DNA of 64,000 nucleotides from Balneicella halophila. Lineage in GTDB: Bacteria; Bacteroidota; Bacteroidia; Bacteroidales; Balneicellaceae. How positions within the stretch are numbered: position 1 is the stretch's first letter; each line of letters starts with the position of its first letter. Positions 8,159 to 16,334 of the stretch are shown piece after piece. The translations under genes were made by a program, and so were the position numbers. The notes under the pieces were generated by a model, which was given only the letters and a program-made list of their open reading frames with translations, was not told where the DNA came from and ran no database searches. The stretch covers positions 496,001 through 560,000 of the forward strand of contig NZ_QENZ01000003.1 of assembly GCF_003096835.1 (NCBI RefSeq). Reading direction: 5' to 3'.

Positions 8159-9999
8159 GATATTTTATTGTCTGTTATTTCTATTATGTTTCCAGAGTTG
8201 TCAATCAGCAAAACTTCTAAAGTTCCAGTCTGAAATAACGGCTGACAGACCTCTTGGCATTTTCTAAGTAATTCTTGATAGAATTTATTAGTTCTTTCGG
8301 GAATAATATCCCAAAGTTCACGAGCCATATTCATTGTTGCTATCTTTTCAATAACCTCCTCAGAAGCGTTGGCTTCTTTAGCGAGCGAAGTAATGAATTT
8401 TTTGTTCATTACGACCTTTTTACTGTGCGTGTCTAAGAATCCTTCTGCTAATTTTACCGCCTTTCCAATCATTATTCCCAAAGATAATTTTTTGATACCT
8501 ATTTTATCAGCAACCTTAATTGTTTTGCCTATAAAATTGCCATAGTGTATAAATGACTGGCTTGGCAAATCTGGATAATGTGATTTTATATAAGCTTCAC
8601 TCTTAGCACCGGAATTAATAACAATGTGCGTAGCTCCTAAGGCTTTTGCTACTTGCATCTCTCTGTGAATAGCGGCGACAAATGCTTCTGATGAAAACGG
8701 CTTTACAACACCAGAGGTGCCAATGATGGAGATACCATCAACAATTCCAATTTTAGGATTAAATGTCTTTGTTGCTAACTCTTTACCGTCAGGCACAGAA
8801 ATAGTTACATCAATTCCGATAGACAATTTTCTATTCGGAATCTTCTCTTGATGATGGCGAAGCACCTTAAAAACCTCTCGTTTCATCATCGTTTGCGGTG
8901 TTTTGTTTATCGCAGGAGCACCGATTGGTAAGCCAACTCCTGGCAATGTCACACGACCTACGCCTTCTCCTTGCAAAAACGTAACGCCTTTGTGGTTAGG
9001 ATTTAGTTTAATTGTCGATTGTATCCTCGTTCCATTTGTCACATCTGGGTCGTCGCCGGCATCTTTTATGACGGTAGCACTTGCTTCATCCTCATGGACT
9101 TCAATCTTTGAAATAGGAATAAACACCCACTCTCCATTAGGTAAAGTTATGCTTACTTTTTCTTGGTTCTCTTTTGTAAAGTAGGCAAGAAGGGCTGCTT
9201 TTGTTGCCGCGGTAGCACAAGTACCTGTCGTAAATCCTGTTTTTAGTTTGAAAAAGCCATCAGTGAGCCGGTCTATTTCTTTTCTTAATCCATGTTCTCC
9301 ATATACATTTATAAAATGTTCAGAAAGTTTTGGACGCTTGATGACTAAAAAAGGAATATTTAATTCGCGAGCTGCCGAAAGTTTCTTTGTAAACCCACCA
9401 GACTCTCCACTTTCTTTGGTAACTATAGCGTCAGGTTTGAGCCTTTTGAATAAACGACTCTCATCTTCATCTTTGTGATAATAGAGAATTTGCTCTTTAG
9501 GGAAACCGTTGGCTGAGGCTACTTCTCTAGATTCATTTCTGTCCAAAATTCGAAACCAACAGAAAGTGTTTTGCCAAAGTTTTTTGAGCTTTTCAATAGT
9601 GTTAACGCCCGTGAGTGCTAAAATATTATTTTTGTTCGTTCGTAAAAGATATTCCGTTGCCTCGTCATAATTGTCGAACCATAAAGCATTTTTATAAGAT
9701 TTTGGATATTGTCTTTCTAAACGAACTACTGGAATGTTTGTTTCTTTGGAGACGTTAGCTATGTTTTGGTGTAGGTTTTCTGCAAAAGGATGTGCTGCAT
9801 CGATGATTAACTGTATCGCTTTTTCTTGACAAAATTTAATTATCTGTTTGTCATCCATCCCTCCTGTTAGATGTATGGAGTGAGCACTCTCAATCATTTG
9901 CTGATTCCCTTTGGTAGCATAGTAGAAAGGTGTGCCTGCTTGGTCACAAACCTTTACCGCTTTTCTCCCCTCTGTAGTACCGCCAAAGATGAGAATCAT
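8155..9999 (-). CDS. cbiJD: Cobalt-precorrin-6A reductase / cobalt-precorrin-5B C1-methyltransferase fusion CbiJ-CbiD
   Basis: The N-terminal 245 residues are CbiJ/CobK (LIFGGTTEGRKA at the start, DAAHPFAENLHQN near 68-80, TKESGESGGFTKKL near 194-207), an NAD(P)H-dependent reductase of the macrocycle. From about residue 252 the chain is CbiD, with the signature GFTTGTCATAATKAAL, later KDAGDDPDVTNGT and GIVDGISIIGTSGVVKP. CbiD methylates C1 and CbiJ reduces its product, so these are consecutive steps written in reverse order on the chain. It follows cbiL with a one-base overlap and precedes cbiHC with a four-base overlap: a tight three-gene operon. Confidence 0.93.
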   Translation of the reverse strand: MILIFGGTTEGRKAVKVCDQAGTPFYYATKGNQQMIESAHSIHLTGGMDDKQIIKFCQEKAIQLIIDAAHPFAENLHQNIANVSKETNIPVVRLERQYPKSYKNALWFDNYDEATEYLLRTNKNNILALTGVNTIEKLKKLWQNTFCWFRILDRNESREVASANGFPKEQILYYHKDEDESRLFKRLKPDAIVTKESGESGGFTKKLSAARELNIPFLVIKRPKLSEHFINVYGEHGLRKEIDRLTDGFFKLKTGFTTGTCATAATKAALLAYFTKENQEKVSITLPNGEWVFIPISKIEVHEDEASATVIKDAGDDPDVTNGTRIQSTIKLNPNHKGVTFLQGEGVGRVTLPGVGLPIGAPAINKTPQTMMKREVFKVLRHHQEKIPNRKLSIGIDVTISVPDGKELATKTFNPKIGIVDGISIIGTSGVVKPFSSEAFVAAIHREMQVAKALGATHIVINSGAKSEAYIKSHYPDLPSQSFIHYGNFIGKTIKVADKIGIKKLSLGIMIGKAVKLAEGFLDTHSKKVVMNKKFITSLAKEANASEEVIEKIATMNMARELWDIIPERTNKFYQELLRKCQEVCQPLFQTGTLEVLLIDNSGNIIEITDNKIS

Positions 10000-10715
10000 T
10001 AGTTATTGCTTTTTTGAATAATCATTAATGAAAAATAAGGAAATTTACGTGCTAATATTTCGTTTTTGCTTTTGGTATAATATTCTTTTTCTTCTACTCC
10101 AACATTTTCGAAATAATGAAATGTTGTGTTTGCAAAGTCTTGTATAGCCGTTTTTATAATCTCTTCACTCTGTGACATTTTCATAATCACAACGGTATTT
10201 TTAGCCTCGCATTCTTGTCTTAATTCTTCCATAGTGAAAACCCCGGGTAGTACCCTTAAGCGTTCTTCTTGTTTTACAATATGGATATTAGCTAAAGTTC
10301 CCGCTGCAATAAAAGCAGGAACGCCTGCAATTCGCTTTATCGGCAGATTTTTAGCGGTCAATAACTCACTGATGTAATATACTGATGAATAAAAGCTTGC
10401 ATCACCTTGTGCACATACGACAATATCTTTTTCGGCTTTTTCGAAATACGAAGCAATCTTTTCAGCGGTTGTTTCGTAATCTTTCTTGGTCAGTGAACGT
10501 TCTTTGCTCATAGGAACATCAAACGGATGAATCTTCCCCTCATCAATTCCTAAAGTCTTCATAATTTTTAAAGCTCTTGAGATAGTTTTGCCTGATTTTG
10601 TAGTCGTTGAGGGACAAAAAATAGCTTCGGCATTTTCTAAGCATCTTAGTGCTTTTATAGTGACTAATTCAGCATCTCCTGGTCCTAAAGAAACGAAAAA
10701 AATTGCTTTGTTCAT
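9999..10715 (-). CDS. cbiL: Cobalt-precorrin-2 C20-methyltransferase CbiL
   Basis: SAM-dependent methylase that adds the C20 methyl to cobalt-precorrin-2, the first methylation after cobalt insertion in the anaerobic route. The 238-residue protein shows family marks VSLGPGDAELVTIKAL at the N-terminus, the VVCAQGDASFYSS loop (about 110-122) and IAGVPAFIAAGTLAN. It is the first gene of the minus-strand cbiL-cbiJD-cbiHC operon. A TAnnTTTG-like box sits about 60 bp upstream. I see no riboswitch on this strand, unlike the divergent cobalt-uptake operon. Confidence 0.92.
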   Translation of the reverse strand: MNKAIFFVSLGPGDAELVTIKALRCLENAEAIFCPSTTTKSGKTISRALKIMKTLGIDEGKIHPFDVPMSKERSLTKKDYETTAEKIASYFEKAEKDIVVCAQGDASFYSSVYYISELLTAKNLPIKRIAGVPAFIAAGTLANIHIVKQEERLRVLPGVFTMEELRQECEAKNTVVIMKMSQSEEIIKTAIQDFANTTFHYFENVGVEEKEYYTKSKNEILARKFPYFSLMIIQKSNN

Positions 10716-10773
10716 ACTTTCATTAAATTTCTATTCAGAAATGTCCCTTAAAAAAAGACTTGCTTATCCTTTA

Positions 10774-10781
10774 CAAAGATA
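10774..10781 (-). promoter_or_regulatory. Possible -7 promoter box for the cbiL operon
   Basis: Read on the minus strand the bases are TATCTTTG, a match to the Bacteroidota -7 consensus TAnnTTTG, 58 bp before the cbiL start. A clear TTTG at -33 is missing, so the call is tentative. Confidence 0.35.
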
Positions 10782-11257
10782 TATTAAATGAATTAAAGAT
10801 TTCTGTTCTCTGTTTATTTCTTTGCTTTCTCAAAGAGACTTACCAAAAAAACTCAAGACTGTGAAAACAGTCTAAAATAAAGCACCGTAGCCTAAAACAG
10901 CAAAACTGCTCAAACATTTCCTGTTTCTTGACGGTCACTAACAATCTGTATAGTGCATAGGGCGGAAAGCGAGTATCTGAGGCTTCGGCTACTTAACGAC
11001 TTGAAAAGTTATTGATTTCTAATGCCCTACGAAATCATACACTCACCGTTTGGACGATAATGCCTATGGCACACAAAAAACACTCTGACATTTTCTAAAG
11101 CCTAACAGTTAATTCCTACGCCTAACAATTAGCCCCGATTGTAGTGATTATCTTTTTTTTATGGTTGGGGAATAGGTGTGAAGGTGAAAAGATAAAAACG
11201 GAAAGCGGGACTTCGTTCCACAAATATCGTAAAACGTAGCGCTACAAAATCAGAATA
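10782..11257. other. Intergenic region between divergent cobalamin operons, with repeats
   Basis: No open frame of substance. It holds a fragment of the TTGGTTCGTTTTG element in reverse (10842-10870, ending in ACTCAAGACTGTGAAAACAG) and one full copy of the AGCCCCGATTGTAGTG element (11131-11249). Bases from about 10950 to 11080 match neither and show no clear feature. Confidence 0.6.
11131..11249. repeat. AGCCCCGATTGTAGTG...GCGGGACTT dispersed element, copy 1
   Basis: About 120 bp: AGCCCCGATTGTAGTGATTA, a T-rich stretch, AAAAGATAAAAACGGAAAG, CGGGACTTCG, then GTAGCGCTACAAA. The same blocks in the same order occur at 27566-27676. The CCCCGATT and CGGGACT ends and the TATCTTTTTTT / AAAAGATA blocks are complementary, so the element can form a hairpin. 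Confidence 0.6.
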
Positions 11258-11290
11258 TTCTGTTAAAACTGGAAAATAATACTAATTTTG
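11258..11290 (+). promoter_or_regulatory. Candidate promoter of the riboswitch-controlled cobalamin operon
   Basis: TAATTTTG at 11283-11290 matches the Bacteroidota -7 consensus TAnnTTTG. A TTCTG at 11258-11262, near the -33 TTTG, lies 20 bp upstream. Transcription would start just before the riboswitch aptamer, which is the expected geometry. Confidence 0.45.
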
Positions 11291-11297
11291 TAATTGT

Positions 11298-11465
11298 TGA
11301 AAAAATGGTGTTTGCAGAGAGTGCAAAAAAGGAAATTTGGTGAGAATCCAAAACTGTACCCGCAGCTGTAAATTCTATGCTAACTGAGCTACGTAATAGC
11401 CACTGTCTTTAGTTAAAGATGGGAAGGGGTAGTGAGGGATGAGAATAAGTCAGAATGCCTGCCTT
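11298..11465 (+). promoter_or_regulatory. Cobalamin (adenosylcobalamin-type) riboswitch
   Basis: The conserved core blocks are present in order: GGAAATTTGGTGAGAATCC, then CTGTACCCGCAGCTGTAA, then GCCACTG, then GATGGGAAGG, and finally the B12 box GTCAGAATGCCTGCC at 11449-11463. This matches the AAnnGGGAA / GGTGnAAnTCC / CCCGCnnCTGT / CCACTG / GGGAAGG / B12-box layout of the class. The box ends 37 bases before the precorrin-2 dehydrogenase ATG, so translational or termination control of cysG-cobA-cbiX-cbiMNQO is likely. The 5' limit is approximate. Confidence 0.92.
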
Positions 11466-11501
11466 TTTTTAATAAAACAAACTTTCGGGGTTAAAAGTTT
11501 T

Positions 11502-12089
11502 ATGAGTTTTTACAATTTATCGATAGATATCAGGAAACAAAAATGTGTTGTAGTAGGCGGTGGTAGAGTTGCTCTACGCAAGGTGAGGAAACTTTGTGAA
11601 GCTGATGCTCATGTTGTTGTGAATGCCTTAGACTATCTTCCCGAATTTTATGAAAAGCCTTTAGCGTCTCAAATTTCAATAGAGCAGTCTGAGTATTCTA
11701 AAGAATTACTAAAAGGAGCGACTTTAGTCTTTGCAGCTACTTCGGATTTCCAACTAAATCAACAAGTATGTGCGGATGCAAAAGAGTTAGGGATTTTAGT
11801 GAATTCTGTAAACGGTGAAGAATATGGTTCTTTCATTATTCCTGCGACTTATTCGAATTCCATTTTGACTTTAGCGATTACAACTGACGGACAAGCACCA
11901 CTTTTATCCAAAGAATTGAGAAAATATTTCCAAGAAAAGATAGAGAATGTTTCCACTGAATTGTTAGAGGAAATAGTACTTCTACGTAAGGAAATGGTGA
12001 GTGAAGATGATGAAAAAGAGAAGCAGGGTTTGGAAGAAAAATTACATAAAAAAATAAAACAAATAATCAATCAAATAGAAAGAGTTTAG
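11502..12089 (+). CDS. Precorrin-2 dehydrogenase (CysG N-terminal/Met8-like)
   Basis: NAD-dependent oxidation of precorrin-2 to sirohydrochlorin, feeding the chelatase CbiX. The 195-residue protein starts MSFYNLSIDI and carries the Rossmann motif VVVGGGRVALRKVRKL, then LVFAATSDFQLN and a Met8-like helical tail. The frame stays open upstream to ATG 11439, but that start lies inside the riboswitch B12 box region; ATG 11502 gives the normal family length and is preferred. It is the first gene of the riboswitch operon and abuts cobA with no gap. Confidence 0.9.
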   Translation: MSFYNLSIDIRKQKCVVVGGGRVALRKVRKLCEADAHVVVNALDYLPEFYEKPLASQISIEQSEYSKELLKGATLVFAATSDFQLNQQVCADAKELGILVNSVNGEEYGSFIIPATYSNSILTLAITTDGQAPLLSKELRKYFQEKIENVSTELLEEIVLLRKEMVSEDDEKEKQGLEEKLHKKIKQIINQIERV

Positions 12090-12860
12090 ATGAAGAAAGG
12101 GAAGGTATATTTAGTAGGAGCAGGACCCGGAGATGCAGACCTTATCAGCGTGAAAGCTGTTAAGCTACTTAAGCAAGCGGATATAGTACTGTATGACTAT
12201 TTGGTTAATGTAGAACTGTTGGACTATTGTTCTGATGATTGTGAGAAGGTTTATGTAGGGAAAAGAGACAAACAACACACTTATCCCCAAGAAGAAATCA
12301 ACAGAATGCTGGCAGATTATACTGAAAAATATAACTGTGTTGTAAGATTGAAGGGTGGAGACCCATTTGTTTTTGGTCGCGGAGTAGAAGAAATTCAGAC
12401 GATGGTAGCAAACGAGATAGACTATGAAGTAGTGCCGGGAATTACTTCAGGTGTGGCGGTGCCTGCATATATGGGCATTCCCGTTACCGCACGTAATGTT
12501 GCATCATCAGTGGCTTTTGTAACAGGACATTCGGCTAAAGGGTCTTACACTCACGTTGATTTTCAAGCCTTAGCTAAAGCAGTCGATACTTTAGTTGTAT
12601 ATATGGGGGTTACGAATACCAGTAGAATTATGAAAGAGTTAAAGGCAGGCGGTAAGAGTGGGGATACTCCTGTGGCATTAATCCGCTGGGGCACGTATCC
12701 CGAACAAGAAATGGTAAAAGGGACTATAGGCACAATAGTTTCAACATTGAAAGGGTCTGGATTTAAACCTCCTGCATTGATGGTTGTTGGTGAAGTTGTT
12801 AATTTTTCAGATAAATTAAATCCTATTGTATTTGAAGCAAAAGAAAAAATGACGAAATAA
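12090..12860 (+). CDS. cobA: Uroporphyrinogen-III C-methyltransferase (SUMT)
   Basis: Adds methyl groups at C2 and C7 of uroporphyrinogen III to make precorrin-2, the branch point to B12 and siroheme. It is a 256-residue stand-alone methylase with VYLVGAGPGDADLISVKA at the N-terminus, VVRLKGGDPFVFGRG (about 86-100), YEVVPGITSGVAVPAY and PVTARNVASSVAFVTGH. It begins directly after the dehydrogenase stop codon, so the two activities are split into two genes here rather than fused as in enterobacterial CysG. Confidence 0.95.
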   Translation: MKKGKVYLVGAGPGDADLISVKAVKLLKQADIVLYDYLVNVELLDYCSDDCEKVYVGKRDKQHTYPQEEINRMLADYTEKYNCVVRLKGGDPFVFGRGVEEIQTMVANEIDYEVVPGITSGVAVPAYMGIPVTARNVASSVAFVTGHSAKGSYTHVDFQALAKAVDTLVVYMGVTNTSRIMKELKAGGKSGDTPVALIRWGTYPEQEMVKGTIGTIVSTLKGSGFKPPALMVVGEVVNFSDKLNPIVFEAKEKMTK

Positions 12861-12861
12861 A

Positions 12862-13779
12862 ATGGAAAAAAAAGGAATAATGCTTTGCGGACACGGCACA
12901 CGACTGAAAACAGGAGTGGAGGCGTTCAATCAATTTGCAGAAGAGTTTCAAAATCAGATAGATGGTTATGAAACTACTTCGGCATTCATGGAGTTTGCAC
13001 AACCAGATTTTGAGGCTGGTGTCAAGAAATTAGCTGATAAAGGTATTAAAGAAATTATCGCTTTACCGTTATTTTTGTTTACCGGAGTGCATACTGAAAA
13101 GGATATTCCTTGTATGCTTTATCAGTTGGGCAAAAAGTATGATGTTTCTATAAAATTAGGAAATTATATGGGAGTTTGTGAGGAAATGGTTACTGTATGC
13201 GAAAATTTGATACGAGAAGCTGCACCTGAAGAATTTATAAACGATATTGGTAGCACTACCTTGGTAATTGCGGGTGTTGGTTCATCTAGAGTCAAGGCAA
13301 ATGCTGATTTAGCATCAATAACAAGATACGTACAGGAACGGTTTCGCTTTCCATCTGCCACGGTAGGCTATTTGAGCCGAATGACTTTCCCTCCTATTCA
13401 AGAGGTTATAGATGATGTTTGTTTATTACCGTATAAAAATATTATCGTGTTGCCTTATTTCTTTTTTGATGGAATATATATGAGAAGAGCTAAAGTGGCT
13501 ATGGAGAGAGGGCAGCAATCGCATCCTGAAAAGAATTTTGTATTTACAGATTTATTGGCTTCTGAAAACACCTTGTTCGAACTGTTAAAAAAACGCTTAA
13601 ATGAGGTTATTTCCGGAAAAGTTGATGCTATTCAGGATATTCCAAAAGAGGAATTAGAAAATTATCATGGTCATCACCATCATCATGGACACGGTCACCA
13701 CCACGATCATAGTCATCACCATCATCACGGGCATGACAACCACCACTCAGAAGAATGTAACCATAAAAAAGACAACTAA
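12862..13779 (+). CDS. cbiX: Sirohydrochlorin cobaltochelatase CbiX with histidine-rich tail
   Basis: Inserts cobalt into sirohydrochlorin. The 305-residue protein is the long, two-domain CbiX form. The first domain has the metal-binding His11 in MLCGHGTR and His77 in GVHTEKDIP. The second (about 135-245) has VIAGVGSSRVKANADL and NIIVLPYFFFDGIYMRRAK. Residues from about 270 form a tail dominated by His, Gly and Asp, ending SEECNHKKDN. Histidine-rich regions are known in long CbiX proteins such as that of Bacillus megaterium; storage or delivery of cobalt is inferred. CbiK is a less likely label because of the CbiX-type second domain. Confidence 0.9.
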   Translation: MEKKGIMLCGHGTRLKTGVEAFNQFAEEFQNQIDGYETTSAFMEFAQPDFEAGVKKLADKGIKEIIALPLFLFTGVHTEKDIPCMLYQLGKKYDVSIKLGNYMGVCEEMVTVCENLIREAAPEEFINDIGSTTLVIAGVGSSRVKANADLASITRYVQERFRFPSATVGYLSRMTFPPIQEVIDDVCLLPYKNIIVLPYFFFDGIYMRRAKVAMERGQQSHPEKNFVFTDLLASENTLFELLKKRLNEVISGKVDAIQDIPKEELENYHGHHHHHGHGHHHDHSHHHHHGHDNHHSEECNHKKDN

Positions 13780-13780
13780 A

Positions 13781-14554
13781 ATGAAAGATTTAAAACTATT
13801 TATACAGAATAATTTTACTCATTATTTATTCTTGTCTATATTGGTAGCTTTCCCATACTTCGCTTACAGTATGCATATTATGGAAGGTTATCTGCCATGG
13901 GAATGGTGCTTGGTTTGGAGTTTAGTCTATCTCCCTTTCTTCTTTTGGGGATTTAAAAATTTGAAACATTATTTAAAAGGAGATACAGACATCAAAATGC
14001 TCTTAGCTATGGCAGTTGCTTTTGCCTTTTTGCTTTCGTCGTTAAAGTTGCCCTCAGTATCAGGAAGCAGTTCACACGCTACAGGCGTAGGATTTGGAAC
14101 AGTCTTGTTTGGACCTATGGTAATGGCAGTTTTAGGAATTATTGTATTAATTTTTCAAGTATTTCTATTGGCACATGGCGGACTAACGACCTTAGGTGCT
14201 AACGCGACGTCTATGTGTGTGGCGGGACCATTGGTGACTTGGGGATTGTATATATTGTTAAAGAGAATGAATGTAAAATGGCAGTGGGCTGTTTTCTTAG
14301 CTGTAATGATTGGCGACTGGGCAACATATCTCGTGACTTCGATTCAGTTAGCTCTTGCTCATCCTGATTTACATGAGGGATTCTGGGGAGCTGTTGTGAA
14401 ATTTATAAGTGTTTTTGGTGTTACACAAATACCCATTGCAATTATTGAAGGAATCTTAACAGTAATGTTGATGAATGTTTTGGTAAAGACCAATCTGTTT
14501 GATATTACTAGCGGATATCCAAAATTGAAGAAAAACGATGTTGAAATAGCTTAA
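13781..14554 (+). CDS. cbiM: Cobalt ECF transporter S component CbiM
   Basis: Substrate-binding membrane subunit of the CbiMNQO cobalt importer. The protein is 257 residues with about seven membrane segments. The MHIMEGYLPWEW stretch near residue 31 is the family's metal-binding N-terminal motif, although here about 30 residues including one hydrophobic helix precede it. Later motifs include LPSVSGSSSHATGVGFG and LLAHGGLTTLGANATSM. The open frame extends back to 13667, but that part is an out-of-frame reading of the chelatase His tail; ATG 13781, one base after the cbiX stop codon, is the real start. Confidence 0.93.
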   Translation: MKDLKLFIQNNFTHYLFLSILVAFPYFAYSMHIMEGYLPWEWCLVWSLVYLPFFFWGFKNLKHYLKGDTDIKMLLAMAVAFAFLLSSLKLPSVSGSSSHATGVGFGTVLFGPMVMAVLGIIVLIFQVFLLAHGGLTTLGANATSMCVAGPLVTWGLYILLKRMNVKWQWAVFLAVMIGDWATYLVTSIQLALAHPDLHEGFWGAVVKFISVFGVTQIPIAIIEGILTVMLMNVLVKTNLFDITSGYPKLKKNDVEIA

Positions 14555-14566
14555 TATTTAAGAATT

Positions 14567-14857
14567 ATGAAAAATAGAAATTGGAATATCATTTTATTGC
14601 TCCTTGCTATTGGTGTAGTCATCGTTTCGTTATTATGGGGTGGTAATGCAGAGTTTGGAGGAACAGATAACAAAGCTGTAGATATTATAGAAGCCTCAAA
14701 TTACAGACCTTGGTTCGATTATATTCTTGCGCCCTCAAGTCCCGTAGTTGAGAGTTTTTTGTTTTCACTACAGGCCGCTATCGGTGCAGGAATACTTTTT
14801 TATTGTGTTGGTTACTTTGTAGGCAGTAAATCCAAGATGGATGAACGTCGAAAGTGA
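14567..14857 (+). CDS. cbiN: Cobalt transport protein CbiN
   Basis: Small auxiliary subunit of the cobalt importer, 96 residues with one N-terminal and one C-terminal membrane helix around a short outside loop. The loop has the family pattern FGGTDNKAVDIIEASNYRPW followed by PSSPVVESFLFSLQAAIGAG. It lies 12 bp after cbiM and its last 17 bases overlap the start of cbiQ. Confidence 0.9.
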   Translation: MKNRNWNIILLLLAIGVVIVSLLWGGNAEFGGTDNKAVDIIEASNYRPWFDYILAPSSPVVESFLFSLQAAIGAGILFYCVGYFVGSKSKMDERRK

Positions 14858-15608
14858 TAACAGGAAATCATCACTCAAACTAAGCATAGTAGAACGTTTT
14901 ACATTTACCGTAGGACTGTTAACTATGAGTTTAGTAATGACGGAAACTCCTATTGCACCTATACTATCAATTGTTCTTATTCTATTCCTGAAAGCTGAAA
15001 GAATAGGCTGGTTACAAATACTCCGTTTTTTACTGATTCCTCTTGTATTTATCGCAGTGGGTTTAATTAGTATTGTTTTAGTTTTAGGAGTTGATGAACC
15101 GGATACCGTTTTTGTGATTTCGAAGAAATATATTCCTTTATCAATTACGCTGGAAAGCCTTCGTATGGGAGAGGTTGTGCTATGGAGGTCTTTTAATGCT
15201 TTGCTATCACTTTATTTTCTCATTGCAACCACCACACCAAAAGAGAAGAATTTGTTAGCAATAAAACTGCACTTGCCTCAGGAAATGGTAGAACTGGGCA
15301 TCTTATCTTATCGATACATCCAAGTATTGCAGAAAAAAAAGGAAGAGATACGTTTGGCTCAGCAATTAAGATTAGGTTATACGTCTTATCGGAAGTCGTT
15401 TCGTTCCACAGCATTACTATTGTCAACGGTTTTTATTTATAGTGCATATGCTTTCAGATTAAATCATCAAGCTTTACTTACCAGAGGCTATAATGGACAA
15501 CTTTATTTTAATTCGGAAAATAATGCTACGGTTGAGCGTTGGTGGCTTATTGTTCTTTTTATCTTACTCGGAGCTACACTTATTCTTACTTATAATTACT
15601 ATTTTTAA
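14841..15608 (+). CDS. cbiQ: Cobalt ECF transporter T component CbiQ
   Basis: Transmembrane coupling subunit that links CbiM to the ATPase. It is 255 residues with several hydrophobic helices and a cytoplasmic segment containing LGILSYRYIQVLQKKKEEIR, then QLRLGYTSYRKSFR, the usual coupling-helix region. It overlaps cbiN by 17 bp and precedes cbiO by 3 bp, consistent with one transcript. Confidence 0.9.
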   Translation: MNVESDNRKSSLKLSIVERFTFTVGLLTMSLVMTETPIAPILSIVLILFLKAERIGWLQILRFLLIPLVFIAVGLISIVLVLGVDEPDTVFVISKKYIPLSITLESLRMGEVVLWRSFNALLSLYFLIATTTPKEKNLLAIKLHLPQEMVELGILSYRYIQVLQKKKEEIRLAQQLRLGYTSYRKSFRSTALLLSTVFIYSAYAFRLNHQALLTRGYNGQLYFNSENNATVERWWLIVLFILLGATLILTYNYYF

Positions 15609-15611
15609 AAG

Positions 15612-16325
15612 ATGGAAAGTATTTTAGAATTGAAGAATGTTTGTTTTACTTATCCAAGAAGCTCGAAAGGACTTTATAATGTTTCTGTTTGTATTCCTGA
15701 GAAACAAAGAATCGCTGTTTTAGGACTCAATGGAGCTGGAAAATCGACACTTTTTCTCACTCTTTGTGGCGTTCTTAAACCTAAGTCAGGAGAGTACTAT
15801 ATTGATGGAAAGCAATTTAAATTTACCAAGAAAGAACGTTTATTATTAGGCAAGCAAATTGGTTATGTTTTCCAAGATCCTGAAGTGCAGCTTTTTGCCG
15901 TTACTGTTTATGATGATATCGCTTTTGGATTACAAAATATGGGGGTGACAGAGAGTGAAGTGAAACAGCGAGTGGAGAAATACATGCAGTTCTTGAATAT
16001 TACTCATCTAAAAGACAATGCACCTCACGAATTGAGCTACGGACAGAAAAAATTAGTGGCAATCGCTGGCGTTTTGGTAATGGAACCGAAAGTAGTCATT
16101 CTTGACGAACCTTTTGCTTGGCTTGATGTAGTGCAAGAAGAAAATATGAAAAGCATGTTAGAAAAGCTTTCCCCGCAAGGAATGACTATCGTTATGAGTA
16201 CACACAATTTAGATTTTGCCAAAGAGTGGGCAGATTATGGCATTGTGTTGAATGAAGGAGAGTGTGTAGAAGAAGGTGAAATGAAGCAACTTAATATTGA
16301 GGAGCTAATACATGCTAATCATTAA
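15612..16325 (+). CDS. cbiO: Cobalt ECF transporter ATPase CbiO
   Basis: ATP-binding subunit powering cobalt uptake. It is 237 residues with Walker A GLNGAGKST (about 38-46), Q-loop GYVFQDPEVQLF, ABC signature LSYGQKKLVAIAG and Walker B VVILDEPFAWLD, then the switch histidine in MSTHNLDFA. It is the last gene of the riboswitch operon. A hairpin follows at 16335-16362. Confidence 0.95.
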   Translation: MESILELKNVCFTYPRSSKGLYNVSVCIPEKQRIAVLGLNGAGKSTLFLTLCGVLKPKSGEYYIDGKQFKFTKKERLLLGKQIGYVFQDPEVQLFAVTVYDDIAFGLQNMGVTESEVKQRVEKYMQFLNITHLKDNAPHELSYGQKKLVAIAGVLVMEPKVVILDEPFAWLDVVQEENMKSMLEKLSPQGMTIVMSTHNLDFAKEWADYGIVLNEGECVEEGEMKQLNIEELIHANH

Positions 16326-16334
16326 AAATCAGAA

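Noticed and set aside
11439-11501. Upstream start for precorrin-2 dehydrogenase
   Set aside because: It lies across the riboswitch B12 box; ATG 11502 gives the usual family N-terminus.
13663-13750. CAT/CAC-rich stretch as a CRISPR or tandem DNA repeat
   Set aside because: It is irregular at the DNA level and fully explained as the coding sequence of a histidine-rich protein tail.
13667-13780. Longer CbiM N-terminus
   Set aside because: This is an out-of-frame reading of the chelatase His-rich tail (Thr/Ile-rich), followed by a good ATG at 13781.
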